64,000 bases of DNA from Nymphaea colorata (Eukaryota; Streptophyta; Magnoliopsida; Nymphaeales; Nymphaeaceae). Shown in pieces: positions 11,130 through 22,340 of this stretch. Each line of letters starts with the position of its first letter. Position 1 is the first letter of the stretch. Below the pieces are notes generated by a model that was not told the origin of the DNA, made no database searches, and worked only from the letters and a program-made list of their open reading frames with translations. The position numbers and the translations under genes are program-made. The stretch is taken from positions 7,192,802-7,256,801 of the forward strand of contig NC_045145.1 in the NCBI RefSeq assembly GCF_008831285.2, given 5' to 3'.

Positions 11130-13160
11130 ACTGCAGATCTTTGCTATCCTCGTCCGGCTTCCTTTTCACATTTTATCGGTCTGAGCATGCCTTTCAACTT
11201 GACGATATTAAGGCAGCAGTTTGGGCCCTCAAGGCTGGCAAGTCGCTTGGTATCGAATGGTTTCCTCTTGAATTCTTCTGAGTCTTGTGGCACTGTTACC
11301 AGCCTGATTTCATGGTCTTCTTTCAAGAGCTTGGTACCAACTCCATCCCCTTTGGCGAATTTAACAGAGCTGTCTGTGTTCTTATTCCTAAGAGGGCAAA
11401 CGCCTCCAGTATTGGAGACCTTTGCCCTATCTCTATCCTTTTCATGGTCTTCTTTCAAGAGTTTGGTACCAACTCCATCCCCTTTGAGGAATTTAACAGA
11501 GCTGTCTGTGTTCTTATTCCTAAGAGGGCAAACGCCTCCAGTATTTGAGACCTTTGCCCTATCTCTATCGTTGGCACTCATTATTAAGCTTATGGCTAGA
11601 CTTCTAGCTTCCCATCTCTATCTTGTCATGTCTTCCGTCACAAGTCTTCTTAGCAAATGAGGTTGTCCATTGCATCTACTCTTCCCGCTCTCCATCATTT
11701 ATCCTTAAGCTTGATATCACAAAAGTTTTTCATTCGGTCAGCTGAGATTTCCTCTTCTTCCTCCTCCATGGGTTCGACTTTGGACCAGTTGTCAGGGCTC
11801 AGATGGCCATTTCCTTTAATGAGTCTGTTGGTCAGTTCTGCTCATTGCATCATGGGCATCGTGAGGGCTGTCCCCTTTCTCTGCTTCCCTTTAAGCTTGT
11901 TGCTGAAGCTTTTGCTACCCTCTTCAAGTCTTTGTCAGATTCTAACTTTTTCGACGTGTTGCCACTCCCTAGCTTTTTCTGTTTCTCCATCATTCAATAA
12001 GTAGACGATTTCATCATCTTTGACACTACCTCCCCGCAGCAGATTGCTAGAGTTTGGTTGTTGCTTCAGCTTTTTGACTCAGCCTCTGGGTTTCAATTAA
12101 TGATATTGTCAGCTGTCACTCTTCCATGTCGATCCTGCAACTGCACTTTTTGCAGAAGCGTGCTTTGGTTGCAGCAAGACTGGTAGGCTAACGTGCGCTC
12201 ATTCACCATAGAATCACCTTGGTCTAGCATTGTCTAGCCTCCATCGTGCTCCATGCTCTTGGTCTTTACCAGTCATCTGATGCCACATTCACTAGTCTCA
12301 ATCGTCTCCTCTAGCACTTTTCTTGGGGAGGTGAGCACCCCTCGGATTGTCTTGTACGTCAGAAGGTTGTTACTCATCCTTGGCTCTTGGGGGGTTTTGG
12401 CATTCTTGACCTCATGCGTACTTGTACTGCCTTTCTTGGTTCTTAGTTATGACATCTAGCTACTTCCGACCAGCCCATTCTCTTTTTTTTGTCAAAATCT
12501 GTACTTCCCACCCATCACACATGGCACACCCTTAGACTTATCAGTTCTGCATCACACATTTGAAATAACATTTTCTTTGCTATGCTGATTATCACCCACT
12601 TGTCTCCAAACCACGCCCCTACTTGGCTCATTTCATCTTCTTTCTCTGATTCACCTTTGCCTCTACTTTTGGCTCGGGTGTTCCATGGCTCCCCGTCATG
12701 CCTTTTGGTTTTTTGACGCTTCACCCCATGCTATAGTTTTTGTTTGGCTCATTCTTGCTAGCCATATCAATACCTTAAACCATCTCTAGTGCCTTGTGAT
12801 TCACCTTGCTAACCAGTGTCCTCTTTGCCTCTTTTCTGCGGAATCGAGACACTACTTTGTTGTTGACTGCCATTTCTTTTGTCACTTGCTTGTTACCACT
12901 TGACCTTCTCTCCTGCATACCCTCCCCTCTCCCTACAGCAGCTTCTTCTCTTTTCTCCTTCACCTTCAGTCAGCAGTGGCTGGAAACTTACTTGGTGGCC
13001 TTGAATCATCTAACTATTGGTGGCAGGATTGGGAAGAGTGCAATAATAGTATGTTCAAGAACACAGCAACGAGTGTTGCTTTAATTGGATGCATTGTGAA
13101 GGTAGATGTCCACCTTGCTCTTTGCATTGACCACAGGATGACTTCTGCCTTTGACTAGCC
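11130..13160 (+). pseudogene. Broken LINE (L1-type) reverse transcriptase
   Basis: Read over shifting plus-strand frames, this follows the plant LINE pol order. First comes a segment resembling the LINE RT N-terminus (DIKAAVWALKAGKSLG, about 11200-11260). The conserved block before the RT fingers follows (AVCVLIPKRANASSIGDLCP, about 11365-11435). Next is HREGCPLS (about 11850-11885), matching the family's RQGCPLSP box, then a VDDFIIF box (about 12003-12023) at the YADD/FADD catalytic site, preceded by a stop. Last is a cysteine-containing segment (CPLCLFSAESRH, about 12815-12855) like the zf-RVT domain at LINE C-termini. Many stops and frameshifts make it non-functional. The endonuclease domain is missing, as expected of a 5'-truncated copy, and no poly-A tail or target duplication was defined. 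All assignments rest on motif reading. Confidence 0.7.
11311..11570 (+). repeat. 132-bp tandem duplication inside the LINE
   Basis: The block starting CATGGTCTTCTTTCAAGAG at 11311 recurs at 11443 with only a few mismatches. Both copies encode the same RT segment (AVCVLIPKRANASSI). It therefore arose after insertion or within the source element, not as part of the family's normal structure. Confidence 0.85.
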
Positions 13161-13531
13161 CTCTCTTTCTCCCCTCCTCCCCCTCCTCTTCTTGTTTTTT
13201 GTTTATTTGGCTTTGCCTTCTTTGCTAATGTTCTTCTTTTGTCATTTTCATCTTTTTTCTTTTGATACTTTGTTGCTTGACACCTTGTCACTACATTTTG
13301 TTTTGGATTTTCACTTTTCTTGGAACAAGCTTCTTGTGAGCAACAATGGCGAAAACACAACGGATGTAACTTTGGTGAACTGAATTGCTTGGATAGAATA
13401 AAGGGAGATTTGTTAATAAAAGGTTTTAAAAGAATGATAAATGTTATTTCAGCTGGAAAAGCACAGCTTGGGAAAAAGCATAATGTAATTGCTCCTAATT
13501 TAGACTTCAAGTTCAAATGGTTGTAAACTCA

Positions 13532-15690
13532 CTAGTGCTTCTGATCAACAGAGTATGCCACTGACAGCCTGTTTGGTTGAAGGAAATGAGTGTACTTTTC
13601 TTGTCCCCACCAACCCTTGAGTCCCTTTGTCATCCGTAAATTGGTAAGCTTCCCCAAGCCTTCTGCTATAAATTTCAATTCTGATGTCCATTTCAGCCCA
13701 AGATACCTTAAGTTGTAGAGTTCGCCCATTTCCTTGGGCAACTCTTCAATTTTACTATAATTTAAATCGAATGTTTGCAAGTTACAGAGTCGGCAGATTG
13801 AACTGGGCAACCATCTCACTTTAGAATTGCTTAGATCGAGATATTTTACAAGTGAAAGATATTCAATGGACTTTGGCAGCTCATCCATTTCGCATCCCCT
13901 CAACGACAACACCCTCAACCACTTGAAATTGGTCAAGTGTTCAATATAATCCTGCAAGTAACAATTGGAAACAGCCAACAATGTGCACACCTTATTTGCT
14001 GTTTCCAAGCTATTTTGCTTGTGTGCCTCTGCATCATGTACACCAAGTAGATGCATTGCCATATTCCCTTCCACCTATATATAAGGCAAGGTCATGCAAA
14101 ATGTGACGCAATTTGAAGTTCCTCAAATCAATTTCTTCAATCAAACACTGCCTTGTCAAATCTTCATGTTATTGGATTGCTGTCGCTTCAACATCTATGC
14201 CTTCCTCAATCAATCCATGTGCCACCCATTGCATGGCCAATGTCTCCCTTTCAATCTCATAATCCTTTGGATAAATGCAGCAATACACAAAACAACTGTT
14301 CAAATAATATGGCAAGTCATCATAGCTCAGCATGAGACCGGAAGAATATCGCCACCCATTTCAGTGGACGATGATGAGGCTTCAGGAGTCTTCCATTCCC
14401 ATATCTTACTATCCACGACAGACTTCCAGTCCTCCCTAATCATTTTCTTGGTGCGCATCATGGACCCCACCATCTTAATCACAAGTGGCAACCCACCACA
14501 CTTCTTTACTATTCCCTCTCCAACAAATCTGATCTTATGCATCACCGAATCTTCTTCTGTTTGGCCTTCTCTTAAAACCTCCTTCACAAACGAGTACCAA
14601 CATTGGTGGAAACTAAATTCTTGAAATTCATGCATATAAAAAGCACCCATCCCCTCTGACACATATTTCTTTCTACTGGTAATCAAAATTTTTCTCCCGA
14701 TTGCACCCGCCATCAATGTTCCCCCTATCTCTTTGTCCCACCATTTTACTTCCCATACATCTCCTAGGACCAACAAATTTTTTTCCTTTGAGAGCTCGTT
14801 CAATAATTGTGTGCATAAGTCAGTCAAGGAACAATTAGTGTTTTCTACAGAACTCTTGCACACTTCCCTTAGTATCTGCCACACCAAATCCTTATGGTTT
14901 GGCCTTTCCGAAACACAAACCCACCACCTGCGTTCCATGAACTGTTGTTCAACTTCATTAAATACCATGTTTGCAAGAGTCATTTTACCGATCCCTCCCT
15001 TTCCAACAATGGAGATAATAGAAGCACCACCCTTCTCAGTCTTACTACAAAAGTCATTCGAGGAGAGCATTTCTACTAACACCTTTTATCATCCTCCCAG
15101 CCTATGGGCAGTTATATACCTATGTGATCGGTTGCCTCTTTGGGGTTGACATGTTCACATTGAACAGGGTCCTTACCACACCCTTTTGGTGTTGTTTTGA
15201 GCCTATCCACCATGTCCCAATCTTTCTTTATTTTATCAAGCCTTTCATTGATTTTCTTCATTTTGTTACCAAGTTGGTAACGAAAAGAAACATCTTTGTA
15301 ATAGGAAGAGAGCGCTGTAAAGACCATCTCCATACCTGATCCCTCTTACAGGCCTCAATTTTGCTTCAATATCCTTCGATGATGTCCTCGGCATCATAAA
15401 CAACATCCTTGAGCTCAAACTCTAGTTCTCTGTCGCACTCCTTGCTGAAAAAGGACTCGATCAGCATCTTTGATGGCCTTTTGTAAGATTTTCAGGATCC
15501 TTTGGAGCTTCTTCTTTGGCATTCAAGATGTAGTCTTTCGCCTCTTTCAACAAATTGGTTGCAGTAGAAATGGCTGTTTGCACAAGAGCATCTATTGCCT
15601 CTCCCATCTCCTGCAACCCCACTCCCAGTTTCTCGGTAGATTGAAGGGCAGAGGAAGAAAAGCAATTTTCAGAAGGATGCGAAGAAAATA
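13532..15690 (-). pseudogene. CC-NB-LRR (CNL) disease-resistance gene, degenerate
   Basis: Intracellular immune receptors of this class bind nucleotide through an NB-ARC domain and sense pathogen effectors. From 5' to 3' on the minus strand there are four parts. The Rx-type coiled-coil region (about 15690-15110) is split by several frameshifts. The NB-ARC (about 15082-14100) has P-loop GKGGIGKMTLA, kinase-2 LLVLGDVWE, RNBS-B GRKILITSR and CGGLPLVIK. A winged-helix stretch follows in a shifted frame (SYDDLPYY, YPKDYEIE, about 14320-14200). The LRR region (14074-13532) has about five repeats of the LRVLSLRGCEMDELPKSI type and then a stop. Two key residues are lost: the P-loop Thr is Met and the first kinase-2 Asp is Gly. 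With the frameshift near 14327, an in-frame stop near 14160 and a short LRR array, it is a pseudogene. The LINE lies close by at its 3' side. Confidence 0.88.
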
Positions 15691-15699
15691 GGCAAAAAA

Positions 15700-17275
15700 C
15701 TGCACATAAAATTCAAATTGAGCAGGTGGGTCCATTTGATCACCACCACCACCACATTATCCTCTTGCGAGTGGTAGAGCGCTGAAGTAATCAAGTTACA
15801 GAAGAAATTCGGCCCTTGATGGCTCAAGAAATTCCACCCTCAATTCTGTCAGTTGTTACTCATTGGCTTCAGTCCTTTCACGTTGTTTCATCAATTTCTT
15901 ACACTGTATTCTTCTTCTCTTCCAGACTAGCTACGTTCATATTGCTGCTTCTTTTCTCTCTCCAATTCATTATATTTTCTTCATTCACATTAACTTTAAT
16001 TCCCATCAATCGTGGCGTGATCTGTTATAATACTAGAATACGTGAGAAAAATACTCATCGGCACATTTTTTATAGGTTGTGCTAAAGAAAAAATTCAATT
16101 TCTTAATTTACTTGCTCCTAAATAAATCTGGTAGAAAAATCCCCAAAGCCAAGCCTTCAACATCCCCAAGAGTTCACCCTTTTGGACTTGTCAGATTTCT
16201 TGTTAATCTTTTACTTCATTGATTTTATTATGTAAAAATATTTTACATATATGATCTGCAATCCAAACTAATTTAGCATAAAGTTCATATTGGACTCAGT
16301 TGCAAAAATACATATTGAATCCAACAGCCATATCTTAACCTTTCTCATAATGTTAAGATTCGCATTCTAATATCACTCCCATTCCATCTATTTGCTCCAC
16401 CCATCCATTATGTTAATAGTCTAATTCATAGGTTTCTCTTTCACTAATCTTTCATCAAGTTAATAACTTTCATAATGTTAATCAATAATTAGGATAGATT
16501 TTTTCTTGATTAAATTAAGTTGTAGAACTAATTAATTTAAGTATTGCGAAAGAGTGCAGGAGTGGTATGTGCATATGCAAAAGAAAGGCAGGTAATTTTT
16601 TTTTAGAATTAAATTCCAAAGAAAACAAAATAATTGTGAATTGGATGATCTGTACTAGATGATCCAATGAGTTCTATGGTAAGTTACTTGTATAAGGAAA
16701 AGGGGTAGTAGACCTTTTTTCATACTTAATCCTAACAGTGAGGCGATAAAGCATAAATAAAATGCTAGGAGTCTAAGGTAAGTATATGTGGATCACCGGG
16801 TGCTCTTCTTTTCTTATGCGTAGCCTCTCCAAGGTTAGCTCGCCTACAATATAAAGTTGTATCTTCTTTACATAATAGCAGAACGACTGCCCCTTTGAAC
16901 AGTAAAGAGGAAAAGAAATCAAATGGGGATTGTTGCTTCTCATTGTAATATCCATAATGATGTTAATGTTATGGTAAGAAAGAACGGGTTCATCAAAATG
17001 AAATGAAATATTTTGGTGGAATCAGTTTTATTGGAAAAAATCAATTTCTGTCATTATCAGGGGAGTTGCTTTGATTTTCAAAACACGAACGCAGGAATAA
17101 TTGGGATAGTGGATCAAAGGGTTAAATGAAGGAAAGGTAATTAATTACTAAATTTATGTGGAATTTTGAGATAGAAGATATGTTTATTTAAACTTAAAGC
17201 AATATATAATTATGAAATTAAACAATTGATACAAGCTGATTACTCAACTCAATTACACTCAATTAGTAGTACCCT
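15700..17275. other. Intergenic, no gene recognised
   Basis: AT-rich sequence with a short CACCAC repeat near 15742-15757. None of the small ORFs resembles a known protein. The region just upstream of the CNL pseudogene could hold its former promoter, but no element is recognisable. Confidence 0.55.
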
Positions 17276-17349
17276 CATAGTCCACTTCTTCCCCATACTA
17301 CGAGTAAAAACTACCATTAAAGCAGCCCAAGCGAGACTTACTATATCTG
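17276..17349 (-). pseudogene. petN: Chloroplast petN fragment in the nucleus (NUPT)
   Basis: petN is a tiny plastid gene for subunit VIII of the cytochrome b6f complex. Read on the minus strand, GATATAGTAAGTCTCGCTTG and the following GGGCTGCTTTAATGGTAG match the conserved chloroplast petN sequence as I know it, ending with GTATGGGGAAGAAGTGGACT. The start codon is destroyed (ACAG in place of ATGG). About 14 bases in the middle are missing, and the stop region is altered. The copy is therefore a decayed plastid-to-nucleus transfer. Flanking sequence at 17350-17487 resembles the plastid spacer upstream of petN. Confidence 0.82.
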
Positions 17350-17487
17350 TGTGAATCTTGCCCTCTATCTCGATTAATATGAAGGAATTGTTACGTATGA
17401 TCCCTAATCTCGATGAATATGAAGGAATTGTTACATATGATCCCTAATCTCGATGAATATGAAGGAATTGTTACATATGATCCCTAA
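17350..17487 (-). repeat. Plastid spacer-derived tandem repeat (about 42 bp, three units)
   Basis: The unit TCTCGATGAATATGAAGGAA plus TTGTTACATATGATCCCTAA occurs three times, starting near 17368, 17407 and 17449, with near-perfect identity. The first unit is continuous with the petN fragment and looks like the plastid petN upstream spacer. The array probably expanded after transfer to the nucleus. The repeat happens to be open in one frame, but I see no reason to call it coding. Confidence 0.7.
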
Positions 17488-17519
17488 AATAATAATAGGG
17501 GAATTGGTGGTGCAAAGTA

Positions 17520-17545
17520 AAAGAGAGAGAGAGAGAGAGAGAGAT
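17520..17545 (+). repeat. (GA)n microsatellite
   Basis: About twelve GA units directly downstream of the plastid-derived array. Confidence 0.85.
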
Positions 17546-18162
17546 TATGACTTAAAGCTATTGACAAACAGATCCAATGGATCCGCTTGTATTGTAACAA
17601 GTCTCTATTTCATAGGATTGATTTGTGGTGAGGAAGAATTAAGCACAAGCGCAACAGATACATGTTACCCATTGGAAGTATCAAGGGGATGTTACTAGGG
17701 GAATTGAACATGCCATAATAGTAAGATCTATCCTTTGTTTTGTTGTGTTTCATAGAGAAAATATATCTACATATATACCATCAAGATGGATAACTGTCTC
17801 TCCCTAAGCTAAACCTTACTATCTCTGTTTCTGTGAAAGTAGACATCCTTTTACATTGCTACATTGTGGGTTACCACATAAAATTTTCTTTTTTACCTTC
17901 TTCTATAGGGCCAGTTAACCATCCACTATTGAATGACTGGCTGAGCACTGAAATCCTATCACGAGTACGGCTTGGCCTGTATCCAAAGTATCTTCAGCCC
18001 TCTCCACAATTCCTACTATTCCCCCATGGCCAATCTAAGTGAGATCTAATTCACGACTGAATCAGGAGACCCTACAGTGGGCATTGGTAGGGTATGGTAA
18101 TTAGCAAAGATTGATAGTTATAGTCTTTCCTATAAGTTGGATCCTCGGAACAAAGACACATG

Positions 18163-18385
18163 CTTTGCGAGTGATTACACAAATAACTTGCAAAGCTTGC
18201 TTCTCTTTGCGTGAATGATTACACAAATAACTCGCAAAGCTTAAAGCTTGCTTCGCTTTGCGTGTGATTGCACAAAGAACTTGTAAAGTGATTGCACCAA
18301 GAACTCGCAAAGTGATTGCAGAAAGAACTCACAAAGTGATTGCACAAAGAACTCGCAAAGCTTGCTTCGCTTTGCAAGTGCTTTG
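18163..18385 (+). repeat. Minisatellite of GTGATTGCACAAAGAACTCG units
   Basis: Degenerate 20-24-bp units with core GTGATT(A/G)CACAAA(G/T)AACT(C/T)GCAAA are repeated about seven times. Three are separated by a short palindromic spacer, CAAAGCTTGCTTCGCTTTG. The array leaves ORFs open in several frames (18101-18310 and 18219-18413 minus, 18258-18590 plus), which are by-products of the repeat. Confidence 0.8.
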
Positions 18386-18997
18386 TCCCAATCTCCACCC
18401 TCCCTTTTATCATTGTGACCCGTTCCTCATCAATGTGGAAAGGGGGCCACCTCCTTCCTTTGGAAGGTCTGGCGATGGAGGCTATGTCTCTACCTCTTCC
18501 TTTTCATCTTTTGGATCGGGTCGCAGCAAGGGTAGACTTGTATCTAGATTCAACAATATCCCACTCACACATGACAGGCTGAAGACTTGATCGCATCTAT
18601 GTAATGTGTCATTTGAATTTATCATATAGGTAAATGAGTCATGCCACCTGCATGAAAAAGAGAAAATATATTTGTGGACCTAATTGGACAGAAACATAAA
18701 CACCAAAGTGTTTACTATCTTTAAAGTTATCGGATCATTCTCGGGACATTGCATCTATATCCATTCCATGCATCCAATAATATTGATCCTAACCATAGAA
18801 AATCATATAACATGGTGCACGAAATATGAGCTACAATGTAACAAGCTACCTATGAATCTCAATACAGTACAAATCCTAAATTGGAACCAAGCCCATGGCC
18901 AACCTAGGTTGGGTTCCCTATGCCCTTCTTAGAATTAGTGAAAAGGAGGATAAAGAAGGTCTCCAACTCTCAATGCCAAAGTTCCTTCATCAAGTCC

Positions 18998-19059
18998 CTC
19001 TTCTTCTTCTTCTTCTTCTTCTTCTTCTTCTTCTTCTTCTCTCTCTCTCTCTCTCTCTC
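18998..19059 (+). repeat. (CTT)n(CT)n compound microsatellite
   Basis: About fourteen CTT units followed by about ten CT units. The leucine-, phenylalanine- or serine-run ORFs across it are artefacts. Confidence 0.92.
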
Positions 19060-19454
19060 AAGGGCTCCATGCATGAGATGTCCCCCCTGGGTGGGATTTA
19101 TATAGGCTCACCGATGTTATCTTAACCCACTTATCCACATTATAATTGTTTAATTAACTAATAGAAATTTGCTAAGATTGCTTTTCTGAAAAAAAATTGG
19201 ATTAGATCCCCACTAGGTCTGTTTGTAGGTTAGGTTCATTCTAGCTAATTTAAGCCACAAGATAATTTTTGAAATTTCTATGTTAATCCCCTAAGTTTTG
19301 GAAGTCCTTATTGTTTTTCGATTTCTCATTTCCTTTTTATTTATCTCAATTACATTTGAGATTTTACTAAGGTTATCTTAATGAAAATGAATTTAGAAAA
19401 ATTGGCCACGAAGTTTGTCAGAGCTTTACCAAAATACAACTACATGGTCTTTAA

Positions 19455-19642
19455 GGGGTTGTTTGGTAGCAAGGGCACTTTTTAAGTGTCATGTGCATCA
19501 GCCCTCCATCAACTGCAAAGATTAGGTCAGATTCGTGAAATATTATCACATAATGCTTCATGAATATGCTTTAATCTCTACATAGATTCATGGAATAGTA
19601 ATAGTAATGACATGTTACTTGTTACTGTAGCCAAACAACCCT
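19455..19642. mobile_element. Tourist-like (PIF/Harbinger) MITE
   Basis: The left end is GGGGTTGTTTGGTAGC. The right end, read on the other strand, is AGGGTTGTTTGGCTAC. Both are flanked by TAA (19452-19454 and 19643-19645), a 3-bp target duplication of the TWA type. The 188-bp interior is AT-rich and non-coding. Ends of the form GGG-N-TTGTTTGG are typical of plant Tourist MITEs. Confidence 0.65.
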
Positions 19643-20054
19643 TAATAGTCTATTTGGCAGCTGTGTAATTGTCCCATAAATATGATCCAAAGAATGTGGT
19701 AGACTCATGGAACACCTTAAAAGCGTTTGATGGAAGTGCCTCAAATTCTAGGGTAAGTTTACAGAACAATTATAAAGTGTGTTCCATTTACCAAACAGGT
19801 TTTAGGGTTTAAACTAGGCATGTCTTCAGATCACTATGATGGTCAACAATTGATAGCGAGTTTGGATGTTACTTTGGCCAACAAAAGAACACAAAAAAGG
19901 AGAGAAATTAGAGTGGAGAGGGGAAGGGGAGAAATTTTTCCACGTCTCCACCCCACCCTCCTATCTCTTCCTTTTTCATCTTCCACATTCGACCACGCAT
20001 GCTTTCATGCGCAGACCTACTTCGGGATCCAACTCTATTTTGTGCAAAAAATTA

Positions 20055-20318
20055 GGGGGTGTCTAATTGCCCTTGATCTAAAATCCTCAGGGATTGAAAA
20101 TCACAGATTTAAGATCAAACCCTCCCCTCCAATCTTAAATCCAATCTTTTCTCAACATAAAAAGGGCAAAATAAGAATTTTAACTGAGGATCATAGGTCT
20201 GACCTGAGATCCTTAGTTTGATAAACCATAGATTTTCTCATGGATATTTTGCCGCATCAACAAAAACATATCACATCAGATCCCTGAATTTTAAATCCGA
20301 AGTAGCCAAATGCTCCCC
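20055..20318. mobile_element. Probable Tourist-like MITE, degenerate
   Basis: The left end (GGGGGTGTCTAATTGCC) and the inverted right end (GGGGAGCATTTGGCTAC) are imperfect inverted repeats. Both lead into ATCTAAAAT/ATTTAAAAT words. The 264-bp length fits. The flanks share only TAG, so the target duplication is uncertain. Confidence 0.45.
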
Positions 20319-21273
20319 TAGGGGTTGTTTAGCATAATAAACATCATTCCAAGCCCGCCCTAAACGCTTTAATCCTCAGAAAGAACAGGATTACGAAGAA
20401 ACAACAAAAAAGGCCATTCATGTATAATTAAGTTCATTTCTCGTTTCATTAAGTACTCAATATGTTTAGCTTTAAGCATTTATTAAGCATAGAGATACAC
20501 CCAGTTGTTCAGGTCATCTCAAATAATGGGATTTCAGGTTATATAACAATTCTGGAAACCCAAAAAGTTGAGTGTTTTTTGTCTTTTTTCTTATTAAATA
20601 CTCAATAAAATTCATAATAACTCTATAGGTTTCGAATCATTAGGCTTTGTAATTCAATTCACAATCCCATTTTGATGAGACTGACGGTGCACGCAACCCA
20701 TATGGGCCAAAAGAAAATGGGGATATTTTGGTAATTATTTAAAAATATGTTTTTTAATATTTTATTTTCTTTATATTTTTTTTGCCCTTACAAAAAGTTT
20801 CTTTTTCTATTAACTGAAATATTTTCAGTCATTAACAATATTAACACATGATGAGAAATTCATGCACCAGTATGACTATGACTTACGTGATCAATTCTTT
20901 CTCTATCGAACATAATGTCAGCTAGGACATAAGAAAGTTGCACTTTACCCTTCGTAGTTGTCATTTCACGTCCTTTCGATATGGAACTTATTGGAAAAGG
21001 GGGGAACCGGTTCTATCATTTTCTAAAAGTTCAAAAGAGACCACTCTTCTTAAAATACTATGCTCTCATCATCACTCTTCCCGTGACAAGGTCCATTCTT
21101 CTCTTCCGTTCAACTCTCTATAATAGAAATAACACATTTCATTCTCCCGAGAAAAGGATTGGCTCCGAGGGTTTGGTGGAACAATGTAGGCAAGGGAAGT
21201 CAGCAAAACTGATCCATAACATCTTTTATTTGCCCCTCATGGCAAAATACACTAGCATAACATTACTAGTGTG

Positions 21274-21866
21274 TAGGGTTGCACAACAAGCCGAACCAAC
21301 TCAGGCTCGACTCGAACTCACTCAAAAAAACTCAGCTTGTGCTCGACTCATTTATAAATGAACCAAGTTCGAGCTTACAAATATACTCGAATGATAAACG
21401 ACTCGAGTTCAAGTTTCAAAAACTTGACTTGTTTACACTCGACTCGACTCACATTGATACTCTATATAATATTGCCAATACTGGTTCACCTAATCACTTG
21501 TTATAACTTTTAAAGGTAAAAACAAATTTTCACAAGTTACATGAGTTAACATTTACACGAGTTAAACACTTACACAGATAAACGAGTTACACGAGTTAAC
21601 GCTTACATGAGTTAAACGAGTTAACGCTTACACGAGTTAAATGAGTTAATGTTTACATGAGTTAACGCTGAAAGAGTTAACGCCTAAACAAGTTAAATGG
21701 GTTAAACGAGTCGAGTTGGAGCTCGATTTTGTATAGTCGGGTCGTGCTTGAGTTTGCTATAAGGAGCTCAACTCGAGTTCGAGCCGAGCATGAGCTTGAG
21801 TTTTTTGAGCCAAGTCGAGCTCGAGCTGGCCAAGCTCGGGCTCAACTCGGCTCCTGTGCAGCCCCA
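21274..21866. mobile_element. hAT-type non-autonomous element with GAGTTAA/GAGCTCG repeats
   Basis: The 593-bp element has inverted ends TAGGGTTGCAC and TGGGGCTGCAC, flanked by a perfect 8-bp target duplication CTAGTGTG (21266-21273 and 21867-21874). This fits hAT insertion. The interior has no transposase. The two sides carry CTCGACTCG / CGAGCTCGAG words, and the right half has an array of about ten-base units (ACGAGTTAA, ACGCTTACA) between about 21540 and 21710. A shorter relative is at 43472-43769. Confidence 0.75.
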
Positions 21867-21999
21867 CTAGTGTGTGGGTGCTCATGGGCCTTCCTCCCTA
21901 TTTCTCCTTTCACTTTTCCTTCATTTATCATGTTGTTTCATTTTTCCTTCTTTATATGCATGAGTTTTCTTTAGCTTAAATAGGATGTCAATAGTTCAT

Positions 22000-22340
22000 A
22001 TTTGAACCACATATACTTTTAACTATATCTAATTTTTTTGGATATTTATATATTCAAATTCGAACACAAACAAAGAAAAGTCATCTTTAAATCTGAATCG
22101 GAAATCCAATCCGAATTTTGAATCGAATCTGGCTAATTTTCAAAATATAAGAACATTGGATATAGAATATTTCTTTAAAGTTAAATCTGATCCAAAATTG
22201 AATCCAAATCCGATCAGTTATTTATGTATATCTGAATCCATATCCAAATTTGATAGGTTGTCACTTTTTAAATCCGAATCTGATCTAATTTCTTAATCAA
22301 TTATTATTTTTTTTGTATTCGGTTTTTTTCGGGGCGGTTC
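22000..22340. repeat. Degenerate AATCCGAATC-word repeat region
   Basis: Loosely repeated words such as AATCCGAAT, GAATCTGA and ATCCAAAT run over about 340 bases. Such stretches are common dispersed plant repeats, perhaps subterminal remains of a DNA transposon, but no ends were found. Confidence 0.4.

Noticed and set aside
18163-18385. CRISPR-like array of short direct repeats
   Set aside because: Unit spacing is irregular, spacers are repeated and not unique, and the setting is a plant nuclear genome.
18101-18590. ORFs on both strands across the minisatellite
   Set aside because: They repeat the same short peptide in step with the DNA repeat.
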